A program made the position numbers and the translations under genes. This document shows, one piece after another, positions 45,822 through 55,410 of a stretch of DNA of 64,000 bases. Location: contig NZ_JAEPNI010000002.1 in NCBI RefSeq assembly GCF_017643475.1, forward strand, positions 62,001 to 126,000, written 5' to 3'. This DNA comes from Maricaulis sp. Its GTDB lineage: Bacteria > Pseudomonadota > Alphaproteobacteria > Caulobacterales > Maricaulaceae. The notes below the pieces were generated by a model. It did not search any database. It saw only the letters and a program-made list of their open reading frames with translations, and was not told the DNA's origin. Numbering within the stretch: the stretch's first letter is position 1; every line of letters starts with the position of its first letter.

Positions 45822-47099
45822 TCAGGCCTCGATCTTGTCCAGCCCGCCCATATAGGGGCGCAGGGCTTCGGGGATGGTGATCGAGCCGTCTTCGTTCTGA
45901 TGGTTTTCCATCACCGCCAGCATGGCCCGGCCGACAGCAACGCCGGAGCCGTTGAGCGTGTGCAGGAAGGCCGGACGTTTCTCGCCCTCCTTGCGGTAAC
46001 GCGCATTCATGCGGCGCGCCTGGAAGTCACCGCAGTTCGAACAGGACGAAATCTCGCGATAGGTGTCCTGGCTCGGCAGCCAGACCTCAAGGTCGTAGGT
46101 GCGCTTGGCGGAGAAGCCCATATCGCCCGTGCACAGCAGCATGACGCGATACGGCAGATCCAGCAGCTGCAAGATCTTTTCCGCACAGCCGGTCATGCGA
46201 TCGAGCTCTGCCTCGCTCTCTTCCGGCGCGACGATGGAGACCATCTCGACCTTCTGGAACTGGTGCATGCGGATCATGCCGCGCGTATCCCGGCCAGCCG
46301 AACCGGCCTCGGCGCGGAAACACGGCGTGAAGGCCGTCATGCGCATCGGCAGAGCGGTCTCGTCATGGATGGTGTCGCGCGCCAGATTGGTCAGCGGCAC
46401 TTCTGCGGTCGGGATCAGCCAACGATCATCCGTCGTACGGAAGAGATCCTCGGCGAACTTGGGCAATTGCCCCGTGCCGAACATGGCCTCGTCGCGCACC
46501 AGGAAAGGCGGGCTGACCTCGGTATAGTTGTGCTGGGTCGTGTGCACATCGAGCATGAATTGCGCGAGCGCGCGTTCCAGACGGGCCAGCGGGCCTTTCA
46601 GGGCGACAAAACGCGAACCGGACAGTTCGGCCGCCTTTTCGAAATCCATCTGGCCCAGGCCCTCACCGAGATCGACGTGATCGCGCGGCTTGAAATCATA
46701 GGATTTCGGCTCGCCCCAGCGGCGCACTTCGGCGTTGTCCGCCTCGTCCGCGCCTTGCGGCACACCGTCTTCCGGCAAGTTTGGCAGGGCTGCCAGGTGT
46801 TGATTGAGGGCTTCGCCGAAATGGCGCGCCTCCTCGCTGGCTTCTTCCAGCACCGTTTTCAGGCGATCGACCTCGCCACGCAGACGATTGAACTCGTCCT
46901 CATCGCCCTGGGCTTTTGCCCGACCGATCTGTTTGGACAGGGTGTTGCGCTCGGTCTCGGCTTCCTGCTGGCGCGTCTTGGCCTCGCGCACCTTCTTGTC
47001 CAGATCGATCAGGCGACCGGACTGGGCCTCAAGCGAGCGTTTCGCCAGGCCAGCATCGAATTGGGCAGGTTCTTCACGGATCAGCTTGATATCATGCAT
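45822..47099 (-). CDS. serS: seryl-tRNA synthetase
   Basis: Charges tRNA-Ser. 425 residues. An N-terminal coiled-coil arm (about 25-105, rich in Lys/Glu/Arg) binds the long variable arm of tRNA-Ser. The class II catalytic core has motif 2 [21 protein letters not shown] and motif 3 [18 protein letters not shown], and [12 protein letters not shown] is serine-specific. It begins [20 protein letters not shown], the family start. It follows tatABC on the same strand, 68 bases after tatC. Confidence 0.97.
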   Translation of the reverse strand: MHDIKLIREEPAQFDAGLAKRSLEAQSGRLIDLDKKVREAKTRQQEAETERNTLSKQIGRAKAQGDEDEFNRLRGEVDRLKTVLEEASEEARHFGEALNQHLAALPNLPEDGVPQGADEADNAEVRRWGEPKSYDFKPRDHVDLGEGLGQMDFEKAAELSGSRFVALKGPLARLERALAQFMLDVHTTQHNYTEVSPPFLVRDEAMFGTGQLPKFAEDLFRTTDDRWLIPTAEVPLTNLARDTIHDETALPMRMTAFTPCFRAEAGSAGRDTRGMIRMHQFQKVEMVSIVAPEESEAELDRMTGCAEKILQLLDLPYRVMLLCTGDMGFSAKRTYDLEVWLPSQDTYREISSCSNCGDFQARRMNARYRKEGEKRPAFLHTLNGSGVAVGRAMLAVMENHQNEDGSITIPEALRPYMGGLDKIEA

Positions 47100-47167
47100 G
47101 GGTTCAGGTCCGGACGGAGGAAAATAGTGACGCGGCTATAACCCTGCCCGGCGGGCAGGTAAACCGA

Positions 47168-47986
47168 TCAGCTGTCGGATGAGGTCTCTTCTTCGTCCTC
47201 GAGCTTGGGTTCCATGAGTTTCATGGCCCCGATCGAGAGGAAGTAGAGGGCCAGCAAGGCACTACCGAGCATAATTTGCGAGATCGGATCCGGCGGCGTG
47301 GCAAAGGCAGCAAACAGCGCGATGCCGACAACCGCGAAACGCCAGCCATTGAGCATGGTTGTGGAACGCACAATCCCCGCCTTGGCCAGCAGCATCATCA
47401 GGATCGGCATCTGGAAGGAGATCCCGAACACCAGCATCAGCGTGGTGATCAGGTTCATGTAGTCCGAAACGTTCAGCAGAAGCTCGATGGAGAGCCCTGT
47501 ATCCGCACCCACCTGTTCCTGGCCCAGCGAGAAACGCATGACCATCGGCAGGACGATGAAATAGACAAAGGCGACACCCAGGCCGAACAGGATCGGCGAC
47601 AGCACCAGGAAGGGCGCAAAGGCACCCTTCTCATTCTTGTAGAGACCGGGAGAAACAAACTCGTAGATCTGCCAGGCAATGATCGGGAAGATCACCATAA
47701 TGGCGCCGACCAGGGAGAGTTTGAGGCGGACGAAGAAGAACTCCAGCGGTGCGAAGAAATTGGCCGTCAGGTCCAGCTCGTCGACCGGCACGCCACGGGT
47801 CGCCGAAGCGGCTTCCTGATAGGGCAGCAGCAAGAGCTCGTACAGCGTGGTCGAGAAGGTGAAACAGCCGACGAACCCGACCACCAGGAACGCGATGACC
47901 AGCAACAGGCGCTGGCGCAGCTCCACGAGATGCTCCATCAACGGCGCGCGGCTGGCCTCGACCTCGTCCTCTTCGATATGGGACAT
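47168..47986 (-). CDS. tatC: Sec-independent translocase subunit TatC
   Basis: The multispanning receptor of the Tat system, which recognises twin-arginine signals. 272 residues with six transmembrane segments. Signature regions are MEHLVELRQRLL, EFFFVRLKLSL, WQIYEFVSPGLYKNEK and FGISFQMPILMMLL. The acidic C-terminal tail is longer than in E. coli. It is the third gene of tatABC. Confidence 0.96.
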   Translation of the reverse strand: MSHIEEDEVEASRAPLMEHLVELRQRLLLVIAFLVVGFVGCFTFSTTLYELLLLPYQEAASATRGVPVDELDLTANFFAPLEFFFVRLKLSLVGAIMVIFPIIAWQIYEFVSPGLYKNEKGAFAPFLVLSPILFGLGVAFVYFIVLPMVMRFSLGQEQVGADTGLSIELLLNVSDYMNLITTLMLVFGISFQMPILMMLLAKAGIVRSTTMLNGWRFAVVGIALFAAFATPPDPISQIMLGSALLALYFLSIGAMKLMEPKLEDEEETSSDS

Positions 47987-47988
47987 GG

Positions 47989-48393
47989 CTATTCTTCGTC
48001 TTCCGGAGCGATTTGCGGCTTGGGTGCCGGCTTGTTCACAGGCTTGGACATTGGCTTGCGCGGATGCGCCGGCGGAAACGGGTCCGCCTTGGCCATTTTC
48101 AGCTTGCGGATCTCGTCATTCTGGGCTTCCAGCGCGACCTGGTCGATCTCGCCCTTGATCTCTTCGATCGGATTGGCGTTTTTCAGGGCCTCGATTTCCT
48201 TGCGCAGCTCGTCGAGCTCGGTCTGGCGACCGATTTCGTCGAAACTTGCCTGGAATTCCTTGGCCATGCCACGCGCCTGCGCGACCATGCGACCCACACG
48301 CCGCATGAGAACGGGAAGCTGCTGCGGGCCGACCACGACAAGGGCGAGGACCAGCACCACCAGCATTTCCGGCATGCCGATGCCGGGGCTCAT
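47989..48393 (-). CDS. tatB: Sec-independent translocase subunit TatB
   Basis: 134 residues: an N-terminal membrane helix (GMPEMLVVLVLALVVVGPQQLP, with the GP hinge), an amphipathic helix, then a charged helical and Pro/Lys-rich tail. TatB forms the substrate receptor with TatC. It lies two bases before tatC and three after tatA. Confidence 0.93.
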   Translation of the reverse strand: MSPGIGMPEMLVVLVLALVVVGPQQLPVLMRRVGRMVAQARGMAKEFQASFDEIGRQTELDELRKEIEALKNANPIEEIKGEIDQVALEAQNDEIRKLKMAKADPFPPAHPRKPMSKPVNKPAPKPQIAPEDEE

Positions 48394-48396
48394 GGC

Positions 48397-48615
48397 TTAG
48401 CTCCCGGTTTTTTCGTCGTCGCGGCTTTCGTCGCGAATGGCAGAGGTGTCTTCGGCGTCGTTTGCCGTTTCGTCCTCATCATCCTTCAGACCCTTGCGGA
48501 AACTGGTGATGCCCTTGGCGAAATCACCCATGACCGCAGCGATCTTTCCGCGCCCGCCGAACAGTACGGCAGCGAGAAGAACAACAAGCAGGATTTGCCA
48601 CATACCCGGAGCCAT
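48397..48615 (-). CDS. tatA: Sec-independent translocase subunit TatA
   Basis: 72 residues: a short membrane helix (MWQILLVVLLAAVLFGGRGK, FG hinge) followed by an amphipathic helix (AAVMGDFAKGITSFRKGL) and an acidic tail. TatA oligomers form the passage for folded Tat substrates. The ATG at 48615 follows GGAGG; the TTG one codon earlier is a longer-frame artefact. First gene of tatABC. Confidence 0.93.
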   Translation of the reverse strand: MAPGMWQILLVVLLAAVLFGGRGKIAAVMGDFAKGITSFRKGLKDDEDETANDAEDTSAIRDESRDDEKTGS

Positions 48616-48682
48616 CAAGCCCTCCGTCTAAACCATTTGAAACAGGTCTAAAGCAGTTGTGGCGCGGCGTCCAACCCCTCAA

Positions 48683-49489
48683 TCAGGGTGTTTCGGTTTC
48701 CGGGGTCTCATCCTCGGCCATGAAGTCGATGTGGAAGGCGTGAGCCTCCTCTTCATCCATCGGGTCTTCCAGCAGGGATTCCTCGATATGACGCTCCGGG
48801 TCCGGCACGGTGAAGTCCGGCGGCACACGCGGATCCAGCAGTCCCGCCGCCTTGAGATCGGTCTGCCCCGGCAGGTCGCCAATCGTCTTGAGCCCGAAAT
48901 ACTCCAGGAAAAGCGGCGTGGTGCCATAGGTCACCGGACGTCCCGGCGAACGACGGCGGCCACGCGGGCGCACCCAGCGCAGCTCGAACAACAGATCCAG
49001 CGTGCCCTTGGACACTGCGACACCGCGAATCTCCTCGATCTCGGCGCGCGTCACGGGCTGGTGGTAGGCGATAATCGACAAGGTCTCGAGCGCAGCCTGG
49101 GAGAGTTTGCGCGGCTCCTGGCGCACCTCATTGAGGACTTCAGCGAGATCCGGCGCGGTCTCGAACCGCCAGCGTCCGCCAACCTCGACCAGACGCACGC
49201 CACGCTCGGCATAGTCTTCCTGCAGCATATTCAGCAAGGTCGGGATATTCGCTTCCAGTGGCAGGCGGCCGATCAGCGTCTCCTCGTCCAGCGGCTCGGC
49301 CGCCGCAAAGAGAAGCGCTTCCAGGATGCGCATGTATTTGCGCTCGGTATCGACGGCGAGGCGCAGGCCCAGCGTCTGGGCGACATCTTCTTCCGTCTCG
49401 ACCGGGCCCTGATGAGCGGCCTGGGCTTTCAGCGCCTCGATGGCCTGGGAAATCGGGTCTTCCGGGGCGCCCTGCTCGTCGTCACTCAT
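48683..49489 (-). CDS. scpB: segregation and condensation protein B
   Basis: 268 residues. ScpB forms the Smc-ScpA-ScpB condensin with ScpA. Two winged-helix units are seen: ILEALLFAAAEPLDEETL..LP, and LSQAALETLSIIAYHQPVTRAEIEEIRGV..GTLDLLFELRWVRPRGRR..GRPVTYGTT. Both ends carry acidic extensions common in alphaproteobacteria. The ATG at 49489 overlaps the scpA end by eight bases, which implies coupled translation; the longer frame to 49684 lies inside scpA. Confidence 0.93.
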   Translation of the reverse strand: MSDDEQGAPEDPISQAIEALKAQAAHQGPVETEEDVAQTLGLRLAVDTERKYMRILEALLFAAAEPLDEETLIGRLPLEANIPTLLNMLQEDYAERGVRLVEVGGRWRFETAPDLAEVLNEVRQEPRKLSQAALETLSIIAYHQPVTRAEIEEIRGVAVSKGTLDLLFELRWVRPRGRRRSPGRPVTYGTTPLFLEYFGLKTIGDLPGQTDLKAAGLLDPRVPPDFTVPDPERHIEESLLEDPMDEEEAHAFHIDFMAEDETPETETP

Positions 49490-50294
49490 CTTTTCCCTCA
49501 TCCCGCTTCTCGCTCCGGACAAAGAGCGGTGCGTAGGCCTCGCGTTGTCTGAGACGCGCGCGGCCTTCTTTTGTGATCTCCAGAGCAGCAAGCATCGAAC
49601 TGGCTCGCACGGACCGCCGCGGCGGCGGGTCCTCGCCCAGCTCCTGCTCCTCCGGCAGAAGGCTGTCCAAATCCTGCCAATCACGCACTTGCGGGATCAG
49701 CCCCTCCAGCCTGCCTCTTGCAGTTTCCAGGCCATACACCTTGGGCACGTACGGCCGATAGGTGGATCGCGCCTGAAGCGAACGACGATGGGCGTAGGCT
49801 TTCAAAAGATCATACAGCTCAGCCTCATAGACGACCGAACGGGTGGACCGCACACCTTCCGGCATTCCGCGCATCATCACATCGCGTTGCGCAATGGGAC
49901 GGGCATAGAGCGCCTCGCCGGCGGCTCGCATCGCCTCGAGACGGCGCAGGCGAAACGCCAGGGCCGCTGCCATCACCTCGGCCGGAGCCTCCTCGTCATC
50001 CTTCTTGGGCTTGGGCAGAAGCAGCTTGGATTTGAGGAACGCCAACCAGGCCGCCATCACCAGATAGTCCGCGGCCAGATCCAGGCGCAGCCGGCGGGCC
50101 TCGGCCATGAAGGCGAGATATTGCTCGGCAAGTTCAAGAATGGAGATTTTGGCGAGGTCGATCTTCTTCTTGCGCGCGAGCGCCAGCAACAGGTGTAACG
50201 GACCTTCAAATCCGTCCACATCCACGACAAGAGAATCTGTCTCGGCCTCTTCTGCCGCCTCAAAGCGGAGGTCTTCCTCGAAGTCGTCGCTCAC
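49482..50294 (-). CDS. scpA: segregation and condensation protein A
   Basis: 270 residues. ScpA is the kleisin bridging Smc heads. The signature DGFEGPLHLLLALARKKKIDLAKISILELAEQYLAF is near the N-terminus, and a C-terminal winged helix (RSVRASSMLAALEITKEGRARLRQ) follows. It sits between nagZ and scpB on the same strand. Confidence 0.94.
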   Translation of the reverse strand: MSDDFEEDLRFEAAEEAETDSLVVDVDGFEGPLHLLLALARKKKIDLAKISILELAEQYLAFMAEARRLRLDLAADYLVMAAWLAFLKSKLLLPKPKKDDEEAPAEVMAAALAFRLRRLEAMRAAGEALYARPIAQRDVMMRGMPEGVRSTRSVVYEAELYDLLKAYAHRRSLQARSTYRPYVPKVYGLETARGRLEGLIPQVRDWQDLDSLLPEEQELGEDPPPRRSVRASSMLAALEITKEGRARLRQREAYAPLFVRSEKRDEGKDE

Positions 50295-50301
50295 ATCCTG
50301 C

Positions 50302-51318
50302 TCATGCGGAAACCAGTTCCAGCAGGCTATTCAGCCGTGATTCGCCCTCACGCGCGTCAAAACTCTCGATTTCCTCGCGCACGGCCTCGGCCGCCTGTGC
50401 GCGTTCCAGCGCCTTGCCGGCAAATTCAGGCGCCGCCTCGGCCACGCCGCGCATCTCGCCAGGATCACCATTACAGTGCAGCAGAAGATCACAGCCGGCC
50501 TCGATTGAGGCCTCGCCACGCTCGCGGAACGTGCCGGTCAGCGCTTTCATCGACAAGTCGTCCGTCATCAACAGGCCGTCAAAGCCGATCTCCTCGCGGA
50601 TAACCTGGTTGACCAGCACATCAGAGGTCGTTGCCGGACGCTCCGGATCGATATCGCGATAGACGATGTGGGCCGTCATCGCCATGACGGCATCATTGAG
50701 TGCCTTGAAGGGCGCAAAATCGGTTTCAGAGAGCAGCTCGTGCTCTTCCTCGACCACGGGCAGTTCGAGATGACTGTCCGCATCGGCTCGGCCATGACCG
50801 GGGATATGCTTGATGATCGGCGCGACGCCTCCGGCCTGGACGCCCTCGATCGCAGCCCGGCCGAGATGGATGATCGGCTCCGGCGTTTCGCCAAAGGCCC
50901 GGTCACCGATAATGGCATCCGCGCCCGGAATTCGCAGATCGAGACAGGGCACACAGTCCACATCAATACCGACCGCGCGCATCTCCTCCGCCATCAGGCG
51001 GTGGTTCAGCCAGACGGCCTCGATGGCCGCTTCCGGTTCGCGCCTGAACAGGTTGGCATAGACTTCCGCTGCCACCATTTCGCGCCAGTTCGGCGGGCGC
51101 AGGCGGCGCACGCGACCGCCTTCCTGGTCGACAAGGATCGGTGCATCTCGCCCCACACAATCGCGCAGGCTCATGGTCAGGCGAGCGAGCTGTTTCGGCG
51201 TGTCGATATTGCGCGCAAAGACGATGAACCCCCAGGGGTCGGCATCGCGGAAAAAATCGTGTTCGTCCTTGGAGAGCTCGGTTCCGCCGAGCCCGTAAAT
51301 CATGGCGCGGGCGGTCAT
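50302..51318 (-). CDS. nagZ: beta-N-acetylhexosaminidase
   Basis: NagZ (glycoside hydrolase family 3) removes N-acetylglucosamine from cell-wall recycling fragments in the cytoplasm. 338 residues, single domain, usual size. Signatures are ILVDQEGGRVRRLR, the catalytic-loop motif KHIPGHGRADADSH (His and Asp dyad), and LLMTDDLSM with the nucleophile Asp. It overlaps the SPOR gene by four bases (ATGA). Confidence 0.95.
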   Translation of the reverse strand: MTARAMIYGLGGTELSKDEHDFFRDADPWGFIVFARNIDTPKQLARLTMSLRDCVGRDAPILVDQEGGRVRRLRPPNWREMVAAEVYANLFRREPEAAIEAVWLNHRLMAEEMRAVGIDVDCVPCLDLRIPGADAIIGDRAFGETPEPIIHLGRAAIEGVQAGGVAPIIKHIPGHGRADADSHLELPVVEEEHELLSETDFAPFKALNDAVMAMTAHIVYRDIDPERPATTSDVLVNQVIREEIGFDGLLMTDDLSMKALTGTFRERGEASIEAGCDLLLHCNGDPGEMRGVAEAAPEFAGKALERAQAAEAVREEIESFDAREGESRLNSLLELVSA

Positions 51319-52178
51319 CGACGCGCCACCAGACAGTCCTGTCCACGCCCCTGCAGGGTTGAGCAGAAGCTCACCGCGTCATCGCGCGTGGAGAACGCAG
51401 CAATGCGCAGGCGGTGATAGGTGCCGCGTTCGGCAATCTCGACAGAGGCGATATCCGGGCCGAGGCCGCTGGAAATGTCGGAGAAACGTCCCTGGAAAGC
51501 GAGCCAGGCCGCTTCGGCGTCCACGACGGAGCGGAAGGAGGCGATCTGTACGACCCAGTCACCCGCAGGTGTCGCAGCCGGAATGACCGGCTCGGGATCG
51601 GGATCCGGCTGTCGGGTTTCCGACTGGCGGGTCTGAGGCTCCGGCTCGCGGGTCTCAGGCTCGGGATCCGGTTGACGCTGTGGCCGGTCCGGAGCCTGGC
51701 GCGGCGTTACATCCGTGGTCGGTTCCTCCAGCGGAGTTTCCTCGATCTGCTGGCTGGTATCGGGCTGGGCAGCTTCCGTGGCATCGGCATCAACGGTCTC
51801 GATGCGCAGTGACGGCCGCGTGTCTTCCAGCGGCTCCTCTGCTGCCGGACGCGGCGAGACATCCTCGTCGCCATCATTGTCACCGGTCAGGCGATTATAG
51901 ACATCCAGATTGGTGTCCGGCGTCTGTTCGCCGCCCGGATCAGCTGGGCGTTCGCGATAGGGCTCGACCTCGGCCAGCAGCCGCGGCGCTTCGTCACGCT
52001 CGCGCACACCCTGGTTGAAGGCGCTCCAGACGACACCGACAAACAGGACAAGAACCGCGATCGCCGTTGTCAACAATAAGGTTCCGCGCCGGTTTTCTTC
52101 CTCGCGGGCATCAAAGGTCTCAAATTCATCCGCCGGCGGCGCATAAGCGCCAATTCGGGAGTCGTCGTCGTCCGTCAT
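51315..52178 (-). CDS. SPOR-domain membrane protein
   Basis: 287 residues: a short cytoplasmic N-terminus, one transmembrane segment (TLLLTTAIAVLVLFVGVVW), a long Pro/Glu/Arg/Asp-rich periplasmic linker, and a C-terminal SPOR domain (GDWVVQIASFRSVVDAEAAW.. to CLVARR). SPOR domains bind glycan strands without stem peptides at the division site. It is coupled to nagZ, so septal wall binding and wall recycling are expressed together. In related genomes I recall argS between this gene and dgt; it is absent here. Confidence 0.9.
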   Translation of the reverse strand: MTDDDDSRIGAYAPPADEFETFDAREEENRRGTLLLTTAIAVLVLFVGVVWSAFNQGVRERDEAPRLLAEVEPYRERPADPGGEQTPDTNLDVYNRLTGDNDGDEDVSPRPAAEEPLEDTRPSLRIETVDADATEAAQPDTSQQIEETPLEEPTTDVTPRQAPDRPQRQPDPEPETREPEPQTRQSETRQPDPDPEPVIPAATPAGDWVVQIASFRSVVDAEAAWLAFQGRFSDISSGLGPDIASVEIAERGTYHRLRIAAFSTRDDAVSFCSTLQGRGQDCLVARR

Positions 52179-52267
52179 ACTTGTCTGGCCTGTTCAGTGC
52201 TTTCGCGAATCGGAAAGGATGCTCCAAGATAGCATTTGAAATCTGGCATGCCCGTCTCTCGCGCTGA

Positions 52268-53458
52268 CTAAAAATATCCCTGCACGGTAAACAAACGGCG
52301 ATGCTCTTCCATCGCAAACCGGTCGGTCATCGCCGCGATGTGGTCACAGATGCCCCGGGCCGCCGCTTCCTCGCCCTGTCCCTCGAACTGCGCCTGGACT
52401 TCCGTTGGCAACACTCCCGGGTCTGACAGGTAGAGATCGAACAGATCACGCGTTACGCGACCAGCCTGGCTCATCATGCGATTTACCTTGTAGTGCGTGT
52501 ACATGTGGGCAAATAAATGGCGACGCAGCACGGCCAGCGTTTCCATCATGTCTTCGGAGAAGGTCACGACCGGCTCGGACAGCCGACGCAGGTCATCAGC
52601 ACTGTCCGGCTTGTGCACGGCGAGACGGCGGCGCGTTTCCTCCAGCACATCGCCGACCATGATGCCGATCAGCTCGCGCACCACTTCATGGGTCTTCACG
52701 GTCTTGTTGATATCGGGCCAACGCTGTTCGACCCGGTCGAATATCCCGCCGATCAGCGGGATCTCTCGCAGCGGCTCCACCTCCAGAATTCCGGAGCGGA
52801 TACCGTCATCAATATCGTGATTATTGTACGCGATATCGTCGGAAAGCGCAGCGATCTGGGCCTCAAGCCCCGCATGCGTATCCAGCTCCAATTCCTGCCA
52901 GTGTGCGTAATCGGTGAACGCCCAGGCCAGATCCTCGACCTCGCGTCCGGGGCCGATCAGAGGGCCATTATGCTTGACGATTCCCTCCAGGCTCTCCCAG
53001 GTCAGGTTGAGCCCGTCGAACTCCGGATAACGCACTTCCAGCTTGGTGATCACACGTAGCGTCTGGGCGTTGTGATCAAAGCCACCAAACGCCTTCATGC
53101 GATCGGCCAGCACACGCTCGCCTTCATGCCCGAAGGGCGGATGGCCCAGATCGTGTGCCAGGGCGAGCGCCTCGGCAAGGTCTTCATCCGCACCCAGCGC
53201 CCGCGCCAGGGTTCTGGCAATCTGCGCGACTTCCAGCGAGTGGGTTAGACGCGTGCGGTACTGATCACCTTCATGCGCCACAAAAACCTGGGTCTTTTCC
53301 TTTAGCCGGCGAAAGGCTGCGGAATGGATGATGCGGTCGCGATCGCGCTGGAATGCATTGCGCATGGCACTGTCAGCCTGACCAAAAAATCGCCCGCGAG
53401 ATTGCGAGGGATGGGAGGCATAGGGCGCACGAGACCGGTCGGTTGCCGCAATTGTCAT
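52268..53458 (-). CDS. dgt: dGTPase-like HD-domain triphosphohydrolase
   Basis: 396 residues of the dNTP triphosphohydrolase family, which cut dNTPs to deoxynucleosides and triphosphate. HD metal ligands are visible in TRLTHSLEVAQIAR, LALAHDLGHPPFGHEGE and the later DDIAYNNHDIDDGIRSG. The N-terminal SRGRFF..RDRDRIIHSAAFRRLKEKTQVF is typical. It is divergent from erpA, with 81 bases between. Confidence 0.92.
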   Translation of the reverse strand: MTIAATDRSRAPYASHPSQSRGRFFGQADSAMRNAFQRDRDRIIHSAAFRRLKEKTQVFVAHEGDQYRTRLTHSLEVAQIARTLARALGADEDLAEALALAHDLGHPPFGHEGERVLADRMKAFGGFDHNAQTLRVITKLEVRYPEFDGLNLTWESLEGIVKHNGPLIGPGREVEDLAWAFTDYAHWQELELDTHAGLEAQIAALSDDIAYNNHDIDDGIRSGILEVEPLREIPLIGGIFDRVEQRWPDINKTVKTHEVVRELIGIMVGDVLEETRRRLAVHKPDSADDLRRLSEPVVTFSEDMMETLAVLRRHLFAHMYTHYKVNRMMSQAGRVTRDLFDLYLSDPGVLPTEVQAQFEGQGEEAAARGICDHIAAMTDRFAMEEHRRLFTVQGYF

Positions 53459-53539
53459 CAGATGGGGGCCTTCCTAAAGGCATCAGAGAGGTCCATATAC
53501 CTATAGACACACGATCGGAAATAGCCAGTTTTCAAAACG

Positions 53540-53869
53540 ATGAGCCTCAGCGTTACCCTCTCTGCCTCGGCAGCTAAACAGATCAACACCATCATGGCGG
53601 CCCAAGCGGACGCGCAATTTCTGCGCGTCGGCGTGGTCGGCGGCGGCTGCTCCGGCTTTTCCTATACGTTCGACCTGGCCAATGAGAAAGCCGGTGACGA
53701 CCTGGTCATCGAGCTTGACGGCGCCAGCGTGCTGATCGACGAAGCCTCCCTGCCCTTCCTGGAAGGCTCGGAAATCGACTATGTCGACGAGCTGATCGGC
53801 GCAGCCTTCAAGATCAACAATCCCAACGCCACTGCGGCCTGTGGCTGTGGAACGAGTTTTTCCGTCTGA
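53540..53869 (+). CDS. erpA: iron-sulfur cluster insertion protein, A-type carrier
   Basis: 109 residues of the IscA/ErpA family. The three cluster-binding Cys are in GGGCSGFSY and ACGCGTSFSV. A-type carriers deliver [4Fe-4S] clusters to apoproteins. The symbol follows the location beside dgt and xth, where erpA is found in other alphaproteobacteria; IscA or SufA cannot be excluded from sequence alone. Confidence 0.88.
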   Translation: MSLSVTLSASAAKQINTIMAAQADAQFLRVGVVGGGCSGFSYTFDLANEKAGDDLVIELDGASVLIDEASLPFLEGSEIDYVDELIGAAFKINNPNATAACGCGTSFSV

Positions 53870-53928
53870 TTTCACTCGACGGTTGAATCGCTCTGGTCCA
53901 AACTCCTGAAAAACCTCGGGAGGATGCC

Positions 53929-54288
53929 ATGAGTTATGTCGACGGGTTTGTCATTCCGGTCGCCACTGCGAACAAGGAAGATTACGTCAAGGTCGCCAAT
54001 GACATGGCCGAACTCTTCATCAAGCATGGCGCCAGCACGGTCCGTGAATGCTGGGGCGTGGATGTCCCACCGGGTGAAACCACATCCTTTCCGGCAGCTG
54101 TAAAGCTCAAGGACGGCGAAACGGTCGTCTTCTCCTGGGTGGAATGGCCCTCCAAGGAGGCGCGCGACAAGGCCATGCCAGCGCTTTCCGACGAAATGCA
54201 GTCCGGCATGACACCCGATAACATGCCCTTTGACGGCCAGCGCCTTATCTTTGGAAGCTTCGAAACCATCGTCCTTCGCCAGAGCTGA
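53929..54288 (+). CDS. DUF1428 family protein
   Basis: 119 residues starting MSYVDGFVIPVATANKEDYVKVA, the DUF1428 signature, with ECWGVDVPPGETTSFPAAVK and FSWVEWPSKEARD in the middle. The family has a ferredoxin-like (dimeric alpha/beta barrel) fold and no known function. AGGA lies upstream of the ATG. It lies five bases before the nitroreductase gene, in the same direction. Confidence 0.9.
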   Translation: MSYVDGFVIPVATANKEDYVKVANDMAELFIKHGASTVRECWGVDVPPGETTSFPAAVKLKDGETVVFSWVEWPSKEARDKAMPALSDEMQSGMTPDNMPFDGQRLIFGSFETIVLRQS

Positions 54289-54293
54289 GCCTG

Positions 54294-54977
54294 ATGACCA
54301 CTGACACCTCCCTTTCCGCCGTGATGCGTCGTCGCATCTCGACCCGCGCCTTTCTGGACACGCCTGTCAGCGAGGCCGAGATCCGGGAATTGCTCGACAC
54401 GGCCCGCTGGGCAGCGTCCGGTGGTAATCTTCAGCCCTGGAATGTGCACGTCGTCGCCGGTGAAGCGCGCCAGCGTGTCATCGACGCTGTGCGGGCACGA
54501 CTGGAGGCGGCGCCCTTCGAGGATGAAAACGAGTTCGGCGCCTATCCCAACAAGCTCTGGGAACCCTATCGCACCCGCCGCTTCGAGCTGGGTGAGCAGA
54601 TGTATGACACGATTGGTATCCCTCGAGAGGACAAGGCCGGACGCCTCAATCACCTGTTGTCGAATTTCGAGTTCTTCGGGGCCCCGGTCGGCATCTTCTT
54701 CAGCCTCGACAAGGAGATGAACCCCAATCAGTGGGGCCATCTGGGCATGTTCATCATGGCTTTCATGCTGGCCGCCGAAGAGAAGGGCCTGGCGACCTGC
54801 GCCCAGGAAGCCTGGATGACCCGCCACAAGACCATCGCCACCACACTGGGCCTCGCGGAAGACCAGCGCATCTGGTGCGGCCTGGCCCTGGGACATGCCG
54901 ATCCGGATGCGGCAGTGAATTCACTGCGCTCCGAACGGGTCGAGGTAAACGAGTTCGCGGTGTTTGAAGGATTTTAA
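54294..54977 (+). CDS. nitroreductase family protein
   Basis: 227 residues of the flavin (FMN)-dependent nitroreductase fold: RRRISTRAFLDTPVSEAEIRELL and ARWAASGGNLQPWNVHVV (FMN contacts) near the N-terminus, and a C-terminal GLALGHADPDAAVNSLRSER. Such enzymes reduce quinones, nitro compounds or enones with NAD(P)H; the natural substrate is unknown. It is probably co-transcribed with DUF1428. Its stop overlaps that of the next, convergent gene in a shared TTAA. Confidence 0.9.
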   Translation: MTTDTSLSAVMRRRISTRAFLDTPVSEAEIRELLDTARWAASGGNLQPWNVHVVAGEARQRVIDAVRARLEAAPFEDENEFGAYPNKLWEPYRTRRFELGEQMYDTIGIPREDKAGRLNHLLSNFEFFGAPVGIFFSLDKEMNPNQWGHLGMFIMAFMLAAEEKGLATCAQEAWMTRHKTIATTLGLAEDQRIWCGLALGHADPDAAVNSLRSERVEVNEFAVFEGF

Positions 54978-55309
54978 CGCTTCCCCCCACGAACGTCACC
55001 ACAATCAATCAAGTATTGCTGATATTCCGCGTCCCGGATCTGTGGGTTCACAACGAAAAGATACCAAAGCAGTGGCGCAAGAACGACCAAGTCAAAAGCA
55101 ATTCGCGGCTTTTGCTTGATCGTGAGTGTAGCCGCCACGACCAGAACAACCACGGCCAGCGGCATCCAAAGCAGCTGCAGCCCCCAGAGGCCGCCAGCGA
55201 CCTCGGAAGGCACGTCCAGCAACGCCATTGGGTTAAGCAATACGAACGAGAGGATCACGAACCAGGCCAGAGCCAGCAGCCAGGCAAGCAGTTGGAGCAG
55301 ATTCAGCAT
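54974..55309 (-). CDS. small membrane protein of unknown function
   Basis: 111 residues with three hydrophobic segments (LNLLQLLAWLLALAWFVILS, LWGLQLLWMPLAVVVLVVAA, FDLVVLAPLLWYLFVV) and a short polar tail containing one Cys. No family recognised. The ATG at 55309 starts directly before the first membrane segment, with a longer frame to 55390 that approaches xth. Confidence 0.6.
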   Translation of the reverse strand: MLNLLQLLAWLLALAWFVILSFVLLNPMALLDVPSEVAGGLWGLQLLWMPLAVVVLVVAATLTIKQKPRIAFDLVVLAPLLWYLFVVNPQIRDAEYQQYLIDCGDVRGGKR

Positions 55310-55410
55310 TCCGGTATCCGTTTCAACAGCACGAGATCCATCTACATCCCCCGCTTTCCTCGCGCGACGAACGCCATACACTGAGGCCAACAGCCGCTCG
55401 AGATTCTCCC

